From Prostheceraeus crozeri (lineage: Eukaryota > Platyhelminthes > Polycladida > Euryleptidae): 64,000 bases of DNA. This document shows, piece by piece, positions 12,177 through 21,541 of the stretch. The DNA lies in assembly GCA_907163375.1 (NCBI GenBank), contig CAJQUW010000467.1, forward strand, positions 1 through 64,000, in the 5' to 3' direction. The notes below the pieces were generated by a model. It was not told the origin of the DNA, made no database searches, and saw only the letters and a program-made list of their open reading frames with translations. The position numbers were made by a program, and so were the translations under genes. The first letter of the stretch is position 1, and every line of letters starts with the position of its first letter.

Positions 12177-12708
12177 CAGTGACTCTGAAGAGGAAAATGA
12201 AGCATTTCAAAACACGAAACAGAACAAGCAATCATACACAAAGAATGAAGTTGAGCGATTATTTCAAAGTTTGAATACGAAAATCGATGTAATCAAAAGC
12301 AATTTAGATCTACAACTGACACAGCAAGAACAACCGATACAACAGCAACAACGGTATCAACGTCAGCAAAGATATCCTGTAAACAAGTACAACCGCCCGC
12401 CCATCAGATGTTACAACTGCAGAAAAGAGGGTCACATTGCCAGATATTGCTGGAGCAGATTTGGTCGCAACAATGAGAAAAGGCAGTATCAAAGTAGACC
12501 AAGATGGCAACCCTATAGAAGACCTTATGGAAGATACGAGAACATCTACAGGCAAGATCGAAGACCTCCAATGAACAGCCCAAGAGAAGAACAGTATCCA
12601 GTGGTCAACAGAAATGGCGAAAGAAGTTACATTCATAACACTCACTATAACAGACCACCACCACAATGGCAATCAGCTCCTATACAGGCCTCACATGGGT
12701 ATGTTTGA
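12157..12708 (+). CDS. LINE ORF1, C-terminal part: CCHC zinc knuckle
   Basis: This frame continues ORF1 after the A-rich shift point; it opens upstream of a GTG at 12157 and has no nearby ATG, so it is unlikely to be an independent gene. It contains an acidic start, a Gln-rich run (QQEQPIQQQQRYQRQQ), a retroviral-type zinc knuckle (CYNCRKEGHIARYC, about codon 85) and an Arg/Tyr/Pro-rich basic tail, typical of nucleic-acid-binding ORF1 or Gag-like proteins. It ends at TGA 12706-12708, 41 bp before the ORF2 frame opens. PHD finger, coiled coil and CCHC knuckle in one ORF1 is a fuller set than in many LINEs. Confidence 0.75.
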   Translation: MTPRWADSDSEEENEAFQNTKQNKQSYTKNEVERLFQSLNTKIDVIKSNLDLQLTQQEQPIQQQQRYQRQQRYPVNKYNRPPIRCYNCRKEGHIARYCWSRFGRNNEKRQYQSRPRWQPYRRPYGRYENIYRQDRRPPMNSPREEQYPVVNRNGERSYIHNTHYNRPPPQWQSAPIQASHGYV

Positions 12709-12749
12709 TGAAGAATATGAGGGGGAGGAAGAGAAAGAGATGGAGATAA

Positions 12750-15700
12750 ATAACGGTAAAGATAAATGTACTGATTTTTGAAAATGAATGTGATGAAATT
12801 AATAATGATAATTCAGTTGATGAACGCAAGCAGATTCTGACAATATTTTATGTCAATATTAATGGATTAAATGACGAAAAAATTGATAAGTCCGATCTTA
12901 TGACAGACGTTAATGAGGCGGATATTATATGTCTATCAGAAACTCATCTATGTCAGGATAAAGATTTATCAATTATCCCCTGTTATCATGGATATCATGC
13001 TTTTGCAAAGAAAGTTAATAACCTCGCAAGAAATATCAAGGGAGTATCGTTATTTAGCAAATTCTTGCAAAATGATTTAATAATTGGAAATATAATAAAC
13101 GAAAATGGTAATCTACTAATTATGAAGATGATGAATAAAAAGTGGAAAGGTATGAAAGAAATTTTCATTATCGCATGTTACAAAGATAACCGTGAATCAA
13201 AATACAGAGAAAGCAACTATTTTGAAAAAATTCGATACTACATTTCAAAATTCAAAATGCAAAATATCATAATGATAGGAGACCTAAATGGTCGAATCGG
13301 AAACATAAATGATAACGAAAATTTAAATCTTGAACTACGAAACTCGTGTGATATTGTAGTTAATGCAAAGGGAAAAGAAATAATCGAATTTTGTGAAGAG
13401 ACATCATTGATAATTGCCAACGGTCGACTAGAACCAGGCAAACCTACTTATGCCACCTTGCATGATGAAAAAGTGCGACGATCAGTAATAGATTACCTCT
13501 TGTTATCAAAATCCCTATTTCATTGTGTTAAGAAGTTTGAAATACTAGAGCCTACATTATATACCGACCATATTCCTTTCAAGATAGAACTTGAATTAGA
13601 ACTGAAACACAACATGGAAAATAATCGCAAATTTAATAAAGAGTTGATCTGGAGCAGGTTTCGAAATAGGAAATGGTTAAAGAAACCATATAAATGGACC
13701 AATAAAAATGAGAGGGAATTCAATAAAGATTTGTATCAGACTAAGTGTCAAGATCTCTTGCTAGAAACAACAACACGGAGCCTTTCAAGTAAAGAAACGT
13801 ATGATAAAATTATATCAAATAACAATAACTGCATCAACAAATTGCAACACAAATCCGTGAAAATATGCTATTCAGATGAAACCAGAGAATGCAGACGAGC
13901 ATACAAGAAAGCAATTAATGATCTAAAAGATAGTGATACTCAAATAAATTTAGATAAACTTCTCAATGCCAAGCGAAACCTGAACAGAAAAATTAGAAAA
14001 GAAAAAAGAAAAATGAGACTGGCTAAACTGGAAGAATTAGAAGATGCCAAAATGGAAAATGACCATAAGAAGTATTGGCAACTTATTAACGAGAAAAGGA
14101 AAAAAGTAGAGAAATCTAAAAAATCCACTCTAACAGCAAATGATTTCAAACAAAAATTAACTGAAAATAATTCCAAAACATTAGGCATCACTCCTGATGA
14201 CAGAGACGTTCATACCTTTCCATCTCAAAAACCAAATACAAATCAATCATTAATACTAGATGAAGACATAGCAAAAATAGAGATTGAAAACTGTCTCAAA
14301 GATACCCACAATTCAAAATGCAGTGGTCCTGATGGCTTAGTATATGAAACCCTCAAGAATAATAAGGAGGAATCAATAAGTATTTATTTACACCTCTTCA
14401 ACAAGATTCTAGATGGTGACATTATTCCTTGGGATTACAGCTGGATAACTCCCATATTTAAAAGTGGTAATATCAATGAAGCAATTTCTTATAGATGTAT
14501 TAATTTAGCGTCTGCCTTAGAAAAACTCTTAACAAAAATAATCAATGAAAGACTGAATGTATGGTTAGAGGCAAACAATGTAATTCATTACTCGCAGATC
14601 GGATTTCGGAAAGGGCACTCAACTCTTGACAACATTCTCATCTTTCGAGAAATAAATAAAGTATACAATGATATGAAGAGTCCCTTGTATTTGTGTTTTA
14701 TTGATTTATCGAAGGCATTCGATTCTATTCCAAAACACAAGCTTGTAGAAAGGCTAAATGAAATGCTACCAAACAGTAGAATATTAAAACTAATCAAACA
14801 CTTGATAAACGACAAAAGCTATAGAATATTATATGATGGGCAAGAGAGTGAACTATTTACACTAAATAATGGAATCCCACAAGGAGATAGTTTATCTCCC
14901 ACGTTATTTTGTTTATACATGAATAGAATGTATCAAATATTGGATGACAACCTTGATTCTTTAGATCCTATTAACTTTGGATCTAATAAATTATGTGCAA
15001 TAGGTTATGCAGATGACATATTGCTATACAGTGAATCACAACAAGGTCTATTGAAGCAGATTCAAATAGTTCATGAATTTTGTAACGCAAGTGGTCTGCA
15101 TATCAATTATTCTAAAACAAAAATTATGTCAAGAAATACAAAAAATATATTTAGTCACGTTAACATGAAAATAAATGATACAATAATTAGGATCGAAGTG
15201 GTACAAGAGTATAAATACCTCGGCCTACTGATTGCAAAAAATGACAGGAGACACATTGAATACTTACAAAAGAAAGGAAAAAAATCATCATTTGTTACCT
15301 CTAAAGCTCTAAAAGAATTTGGAAAAATTAATGGAAAAATGCTGAAAGATACATTTGAAATACTTACGCTATCGCAAATGAAATATGGTGGAGAATTTAT
15401 ATTTAGTAATAAATTAAATGAACTGAATAAAGTCCAATTACAATTTTATAAGAAATTCTATTACTTGAAAACGTCCACAGCTAACTATTGTATATATGGC
15501 GAATTCGGAGTAAAATCATTTGAATACCATTTCTACAAAGCTGCAATACGTTTTTGGATTAGAATAATTAGCAGCAAGAGACAAAACTTAACTTGGAAAT
15601 TCTATGAGCATATCATGAGCAATTTACATGATGCTACCTGCACAAATACATGGACTCATCATATTAAAAAATTGCTTTTTACATTAAATTTACAACAACT

Positions 15701-16202
15701 TTGGTTTAATCAAAATGAGTGCGATAAAAATAGCTACATCAGAATCGTAAACGAAAGATTACATAATTTTTTTAGAGAAGAATGGATAAACTCCGCAAAA
15801 ATCAGCCATAAAGGATTGTATTATATTGAAATGTGTAGATTTGATAACAACTTGAAGCCCTATCTCAACATGATGTCAGATATTAGTGAAGAAACGTCAA
15901 TCATGTTGAAATTTCGAACTGGGCATCATAAATTAATGACTGAAATAGGCCGTTATGGCAACAGACTTGAATATGAAGAATGTTATTGTCCATTCTGCCC
16001 TGAAAGAATTGAAGATATCTATCATTTCTTAGTTGAATGCCCAAACTATAATTATCTGCGGGAAGATATTATACCAGAATTCATAGATATCAGTAGAGCA
16101 GAATTTTACGGCATCTTTGACACCAATCTCGGCAGTAGAATAAAGTCAGTAGCAAAATTTATTAAATCAGTCAACGAAGAGAGATTAATTATGCACTGCT
16201 GA
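12750..16202 (+). CDS. LINE ORF2: AP-type endonuclease, reverse transcriptase, C-terminal Cys/His motif
   Basis: The frame is open from 12750. The first ATG is at 12900, but the first endonuclease motif (FYVNINGL) lies upstream of it, so translation must begin earlier by a non-ATG start, reinitiation or frameshift after ORF1, or the start codon was lost. Numbering from 12900, endonuclease motifs are SETHL (13-17), GDLN (127-130) and TDH (222-224). Reverse-transcriptase motifs include GFRKGHST, LSKAFDS (about 603), GIPQGDSLSPTLF (about 658) and YADD (about 703). A C-terminal CPFCPERIEDIYHFLVECP (about 1030-1048) is the CxxC...H...C motif of many LINEs. The protein nicks target DNA and reverse-transcribes the element RNA. 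The frame is intact to TGA, suggesting a fairly recent insertion. Confidence 0.92.
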   Translation: MTVKINVLIFENECDEINNDNSVDERKQILTIFYVNINGLNDEKIDKSDLMTDVNEADIICLSETHLCQDKDLSIIPCYHGYHAFAKKVNNLARNIKGVSLFSKFLQNDLIIGNIINENGNLLIMKMMNKKWKGMKEIFIIACYKDNRESKYRESNYFEKIRYYISKFKMQNIIMIGDLNGRIGNINDNENLNLELRNSCDIVVNAKGKEIIEFCEETSLIIANGRLEPGKPTYATLHDEKVRRSVIDYLLLSKSLFHCVKKFEILEPTLYTDHIPFKIELELELKHNMENNRKFNKELIWSRFRNRKWLKKPYKWTNKNEREFNKDLYQTKCQDLLLETTTRSLSSKETYDKIISNNNNCINKLQHKSVKICYSDETRECRRAYKKAINDLKDSDTQINLDKLLNAKRNLNRKIRKEKRKMRLAKLEELEDAKMENDHKKYWQLINEKRKKVEKSKKSTLTANDFKQKLTENNSKTLGITPDDRDVHTFPSQKPNTNQSLILDEDIAKIEIENCLKDTHNSKCSGPDGLVYETLKNNKEESISIYLHLFNKILDGDIIPWDYSWITPIFKSGNINEAISYRCINLASALEKLLTKIINERLNVWLEANNVIHYSQIGFRKGHSTLDNILIFREINKVYNDMKSPLYLCFIDLSKAFDSIPKHKLVERLNEMLPNSRILKLIKHLINDKSYRILYDGQESELFTLNNGIPQGDSLSPTLFCLYMNRMYQILDDNLDSLDPINFGSNKLCAIGYADDILLYSESQQGLLKQIQIVHEFCNASGLHINYSKTKIMSRNTKNIFSHVNMKINDTIIRIEVVQEYKYLGLLIAKNDRRHIEYLQKKGKKSSFVTSKALKEFGKINGKMLKDTFEILTLSQMKYGGEFIFSNKLNELNKVQLQFYKKFYYLKTSTANYCIYGEFGVKSFEYHFYKAAIRFWIRIISSKRQNLTWKFYEHIMSNLHDATCTNTWTHHIKKLLFTLNLQQLWFNQNECDKNSYIRIVNERLHNFFREEWINSAKISHKGLYYIEMCRFDNNLKPYLNMMSDISEETSIMLKFRTGHHKLMTEIGRYGNRLEYEECYCPFCPERIEDIYHFLVECPNYNYLREDIIPEFIDISRAEFYGIFDTNLGSRIKSVAKFIKSVNEERLIMHC

Positions 16203-16616
16203 TAACAAAGACATCATTGATTTGTCTATTGAGATCAGAAAGGTCTAAAACTGTTAACATAAAAATTATATAGCTGAAGACAATGATGAAACAAAAGCAT
16301 AGATATCCATGATCGATGACAATGGTTGATTCCAATGCCTTTTCTGTAACCTCATTTCCGAATGCAATAGATATTTAACCTAGCAATTGATACAAAGAAT
16401 TTTCGACATCAAAAGTCAACAGATAACAGCAAGAAGTACCCATATCAAATCAGTATGTGTTCGACTAAAAATGTCCTCGCAATTAGAGTAGACATATCTT
16501 TATTGTTTGATTTCTATCAGTCGTAAGGTATGCCAAATCGCAGCAACGCGCGGAAACAGTGAAATGATTAATGCTCACAGCGATAAAAGACACAAACTTC
16601 CAAATGAATAAACAGT

Positions 16617-16703
16617 TCAATGTTTGCTTGACTAACTAAAGGACGGAGATCGGTCAAAATCAACGTATCACTGAATTCTCAATCTTTCAAATTACATTTA
16701 CAG
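16617..16703 (+). repeat. LINE leader, copy 2, followed by a splice-donor-like sequence
   Basis: Identical over 87 bp to 11510-11596. Identity stops at CATTTACAG, where this copy continues GTGAGAAAG, a good 5' splice-site consensus (CAG/GTGAG). It lies 415 bp after the ORF2 stop. Confidence 0.95.
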
Positions 16704-17199
16704 GTGAGAAAGATAGCATACATAGTATATCGATGCATAAACTCTTTTGACAGACTTCTTTAAATTTGTATATGCCATGTTATTTCCATTGACCGATCTC
16801 CAAACTTAATAAAGCGTGTTGCTTTTGACTGTTGTAAACTTGGTTGATGATGTACTCTATATGATCTATCAATATGATAATATAATATTTCCATCAATGT
16901 TGATGATATTCTCGACATGAATGTTTTATCACTTCCGAATATGCGTCTCCTCCCCCTCATATTAACTGCTCTACCGTTGCCACGCCAAACTGACCGATCT
17001 CATGTACATGCACGTTCATCTGATTATCATCATCTGTATAATTCATCATCTGTGTTTACCTTGCCTCAACTAACATTTGATCTCATCAGACATTCTTTGT
17101 ATATGCTCATCAGTTAATATTTGTCACCTTCCTTTGTACTTTTCAGGGTATTTTTCCTTATGAAAATAAAACCCATTGAATTTTGAATTCTTGAATTTT

Positions 17200-17227
17200 G
17201 AGAGAGAGAGAGAGAGAGCGAGAGAGA
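17200..17227 (+). repeat. (GA)n tract at LINE 3' end
   Basis: GA repeats directly after the terminal TTGAATTTTG repeats. Confidence 0.9.
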
Positions 17228-18182
17228 AATAGGAACAGACCAGGAAATAGGATAGATAACAATAGGAAAAATCAGACCAGTTGACGAATATATTGACACA
17301 GCAATGGACATCAGAAATCATAGATAGCGGAGTGTAAAAATAATTGACATCTACAAATGGACTATCATGTTAATGTCTGAAACAATAGCAACGAAAAGAT
17401 GGCAATATAATTGTATAGATATCTGTGCTGATTCAAACCAAGAGTAGACCAAATAAATCAATAACTTAGTGATCAGAAAAGGAACAGATATCTACAAAAA
17501 TCTGCTATAGATAAAAGCATTGAAAAGCTGCATTATCACAAAATGTTAGAAATATTCACTGACCCAATCAAAAGAATGGAAGGCATGCATTACCTTTCAC
17601 TCGCTAAAATCTCATATCGGAGTACGGACGTTACAAGTGGTTGATTATTTAGCTGAATCATATCTCAAATCGTTTCAGGTGTGTACTAAATATTGTTGAT
17701 TGGAATCACTGTTTCAAATTATGTTAATTTGTAATTAATCCGTTCCTCCGATCAAATAATAGGAATTATTAATCTGCTGCGGAGTGTGATGTGCAAATAA
17801 AATCATTAAGTTAAATACAATGGAAACTAAAATGCGATGTGAATATAATTAATAAGATGTAATGATGCATGCTTCGTCTCCTCTCCTCCACATATGTGCC
17901 ACATTCGTACCGCAATCACCCATACAGTTTTTTCGTCATTATGTGCTCTATAACATTGTGTTCAGTTATTTCAGACATTCATCTCATCGATCTCATCGAA
18001 GACAGTCATCATGGTGCAAGTGTGATTTTATCTGTCATTTCATTCTCATCCCTTGTCATCTTTTCATTCATCCGTACGCCGCTTAATATGTACATATTTA
18101 CCTTATGTAAACTCAGCCATGTTTGACCCACAAGATGGGCAATAAACCATTTTGAATTTTGAATTTTGAGAGAGAGAGAGAG
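17228..18182 (+). mobile_element. Second LINE-type 3' end with terminal TTTTGAA repeats and (GA)n
   Basis: The segment ends with AATAAA (18141-18146), three TTTTGAA-type repeats and (GA)n (18169-18182), the same 3' signature as the unit ending near 17197. The upstream sequence carries no readable RT, so it looks like a 5'-truncated or non-autonomous relative inserted next to the preceding (GA)n. Confidence 0.6.
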
Positions 18183-18348
18183 GATAGAAGGTGGTGAATT
18201 AGGTGGCAACCTAATTCACAAATGTAGATCGTTAGTTTTAACACAGCCCGCTTGTGTTGAGAACGACGAATGCGCATGCCTGTAGTGACTATTCATCACC
18301 ATGACGGTGTGCTTCGGATAATGCTGGCATCGATTCTAAGGAAATTAT

Positions 18349-18570
18349 CAGGGCTGGGACCGGTTAATTTATTTTGTAACCGGTCAACGGATTATATTCT
18401 TGAACCGGTTAAAATCGGTTAAATTAGGATTTCCGATATTTATTTAGTTGTCAAGGTTTATCGACAATTTTCGGTCATTATCACAATTATCGACAATATT
18501 TTATTATACACGATAAATCTAATCAAACGTCGTAAGAGAAGGTGTAACCGGTTAACCGATCACAGACCTG
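18349..18570. mobile_element. hAT-type MITE, 222 bp, 8-bp target duplication
   Basis: The ends begin CAGGGCTGGGACCGGTTAA and, reverse-complemented, CAGGTCTGTGATCGGTTAA. Both sides carry the direct repeat GAAATTAT (18341-18348 and 18571-18578). An 8-bp duplication with CAGGG-like ends is the hAT signature. Several internal AACCGGTTA motifs are probably subterminal transposase-binding repeats. No coding sequence. Confidence 0.9.
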
Positions 18571-18578
18571 GAAATTAT

Positions 18579-20734
18579 CCTAAAATAAGTTTATAATGCG
18601 TATTTTGCACACTGTATTTGAGAAGCTCACAATTCAACTAAAAGCTCTTGAAAGAACCATCCATAAGGCAAATTTTGTATTCGAATGAAAGGAGTGATGA
18701 GAAAATGCGTTCTCATGTTGGCAACCTCGCACGATGCTGAAGGTTTGCGATGGTCTGCGTCTGAAACTTCAACTTTCTTCCTAAAAAACTTCAATTTTCT
18801 GAAATAGTCTCCGGAGAAGTCGGTTGAAGACGAATGTCGGTGACATCCGAGATGTTTAGTGATAGCGATTGCGAAGAACATGACGATAATTCAATACTTT
18901 TCTTTCCTCAAAAGATAATATTATGCTTTAAAGCATTACTTTCGCAATATTTACAACAATAATCAAAGTTATAATGGTAAAAATGATTCCTACTGCTCTC
19001 AAGCACTCTGGAGACAGATTGTCACCTTCCGTATTAGGAGTCATAACATGCTCTTTTGCGGGTACCTGTTCTCAACTAGTCAGGTATAAAATAGTTTGCT
19101 AAAATAGTGAACACACTATAAGGCGAGCCTAATATAAACATGATGGGCCTACTTACTACACATACCTCTTTACATGAAGTTTTCCTACTAACCGATGCGA
19201 GTGGATGCATGCTAGGATCAAATACGAAATTCAAACAGGCATAATTTCCTTTAATATTACCTATACACTATATCACACATTGTGGTTCCTGTTAATATCA
19301 CTTAACAAACATAATTATATTGCTTACAAGCGATATGCATTCCCATGGGAAACTCCGCTCCCCTGGAAGCCTGGTAAAAATGCTTCCCACTGTTTTCAAG
19401 CACCCTCTGAATGGACCTCTCCTTTCAGTAACCCCCCTGCACACTGGAGACACATATTGCTGTCCCATGCAGATAGATTTATCCGGACAGTAAATAGTCA
19501 GACGGTCAGACTCGCCGTTGACCCAATGTTTCGGATAGTCTGGTTTACTGATTGATTTGTTGACAGAGTTAATCCTTGTTTTCAACAATCATCCGCTTTG
19601 AGCGTCAAGCCGCCGTCGTCAAATCATATAAGCAGTTAGGATTAGAGGTCTTCATCGCACCCAATCGGTCAATGACCACAAGCTCTCAAGAAAGTCACAC
19701 GGCAAGGCTTCAGACAGAAGAAATTGTTTTCTTCGATAAATCACTTGCGCGTGTTACTATTGCAACTGAAGTATTGCGAGTTTTCGTTGTGACGGAGGAA
19801 TGTTGTTGTAATCAGGACTGTCGGGGCTGTAGCCGCAATGTATATTTGGGTCCCTGTATTGTCATATTGCTAGACTCATGCTAGCGCCCTACTATCAAAG
19901 TGTATAGCGATTCAGTCGTATTCCAACATCCAAATTTTGATATTTCTCCTTCGCAAGGATGTCAATTTATTGCATAATCCTGCCAATTGACCGTTTGTAG
20001 CCTCAGGTCAAGATAACCCGGGGTCGTACTACATGATCGTAGGACTTAAACCTCTTGCATGGAAATTTGATCAATAGTTTATTTCATTTCATTATTATTG
20101 CTAATTAAAACTTAATTCTTATTGATAAGACTTAACCAGCAAGTGTTATTGGGTTTGCTTATGACTTGTCGTACTTGCAAGGAGCCGACAAATGTTAAAG
20201 CAGAGATGACTGACTGATACATGACTGTAATTGAATTAAATAAGACAACAATCCCGAATTCAAAGCAACGTTTGAGAAACAATGTGCTATGCAAGAATGC
20301 TTTCATGAAATTTTGGACTTAAGTGTGGCTCAAATAAACTAAACAACACTTAGTTTGTTAAAATTTCAGTTTAAACTTGAAATAAATAATTCTGACATAT
20401 TGAGTTCTTTTGTTTAATAACATGAAAACACAGAAATTACAGGTATTGACTGACATGTATAGTATGGACATCATTTAGTGGTTCGTATTTCGAATGTGTA
20501 TCATTGATATACGTACATCGATAAAAAATCAGACAAGCAATATGAAACTAGACTAATTTCAGAAGAAAGCATAATTTGCTCTTCGTGCTACACCATTGTA
20601 TAGTACAGATGCTATAGATAATGCCATAATTATGACTAAAAAACAAGTAAATGGATGAGTCAGATAATGACTACGTTATTTGAAACACAGCAATTTACTG
20701 GGACAACGGTGCTTTTTTCATTCCCGTTACTTAC
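18579..20734. other. Gene 1 intron, nothing recognised
   Basis: Short open frames on both strands (18627-18881, 19205-19588, 19576-19884) show no domain, splice or repeat support. Confidence 0.4.
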
Positions 20735-20995
20735 TGCTAATTCACAGATGAGATTATTGACGTCATAGATGTTGCAATTTGTATAGTATAGCCTACAGTA
20801 ACAATTCTTTGGTCTTCCTGGTGCTTTATATTTGTTTGGAAATGCATCCAAGGAGATTGAATCGAGTATCGAAGTGATTGGATTATATTTATCGAATAGT
20901 GAAAGTAATTTTAAATGTATATGCGTTGTAACGCATATTTGAACGAAAAGTAGAAATATTGCAGTACAATACATGTAATTCAAATTTACTTTCAT
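20735..20995 (-). CDS. Possible secreted Cys-rich peptide exon (weak)
   Basis: An ATG at 20993-20995 opens 87 codons with a signal-peptide-like start (MKVNLNYMYCTAIFLLFVQI, then CVTTHIHL), a linker, and a C-terminal cluster with four Cys beginning KNCYCRLYYTNC. The frame then meets a GTAAGT donor (GCA/GTAAGT at 20734). The CxCRLY step recalls orexin peptides, where a CxCRLY sequence lies in the mature peptide, but no CC pair or amidation/dibasic site is visible here. An open frame of this length is expected by chance in this much AT-rich DNA, so the call depends on a downstream exon that I could not identify. It lies within the gene 1 intron, on the same strand. Confidence 0.2.
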
Positions 20996-21124
20996 CACTT
21001 TCTTCAATAGTTTTAATGTAAAATAACGCAACAAAATACAACCAAAGCAATGAATGATAACTAGAACATACACAATTGTATCTACTGATGTATTTTTGGA
21101 CGAACTGATGAACTGAATTGTTAC

Positions 21125-21541
21125 GGTACTTCTATTCTTCCCCCCCCCACATTTCTGCTGTTGACACCCGGGAGTGTTGCATCGTCAAGGATCTTCTCTT
21201 GCTCCTAAGGGCAGTCTCACTAACGTGGCATAGAGTTGAGTGTGTAAAACTCTTCTTATCTGACCTGTAGAACATTTGCAACCTCAGAATTAGACAACTG
21301 CTCGTCATTTGTCTGTAGACAACAGTCACACGAAGTTCATGATCACAGCTGTACCTTGTATTCTAACTGAGTATCAGAGGGACCAGTCCTTCATCCCAGG
21401 GTTCAAGTAAGACTTCTCAGTCGTGTTGTAGTGTCACTCAGTGACAGATCAAGTCTATTCTAAACCCAACTTTGGCGAAATTTGATGATTTTGGAAAACT
21501 TGAAAAAAGTGGTATATGGTGGGGAAAGTATAGAAGTATCC
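21125..21541. mobile_element. Inverted-repeat MITE family, copy 1
   Basis: The ends are GGTACTTCTATTCTTCCCCC and a degenerate reverse copy (...TATAGAAGTATCC). The interior is shared almost throughout with 24472-24893 and 34581-35660. No clear target duplication remains here. Confidence 0.85.

Larger units (their letters stand above)
11510..17197 (+). mobile_element. Non-LTR retrotransposon (LINE), CR1-group-like, near full length
   Basis: Between two (GA)n tracts lie a leader (11510-11596), an ORF1 in two overlapping frames (11598-12708), a 1,100-codon ORF2 with endonuclease and reverse transcriptase (12750-16202), and about 1 kb of 3' sequence ending in a poly(A)-signal-like AATAAA (17165-17170) and TTGAATTT-type terminal repeats (17176-17199). 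It is unclear whether one element extends to 17197 or a second, internally deleted copy begins at 16617, where the leader recurs. PHD-like ORF1 proteins are known in CR1-like LINEs, which supports that group; a clade assignment would need a tree. The element sits in the gene 1 intron, antisense to the gene. Confidence 0.85.
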
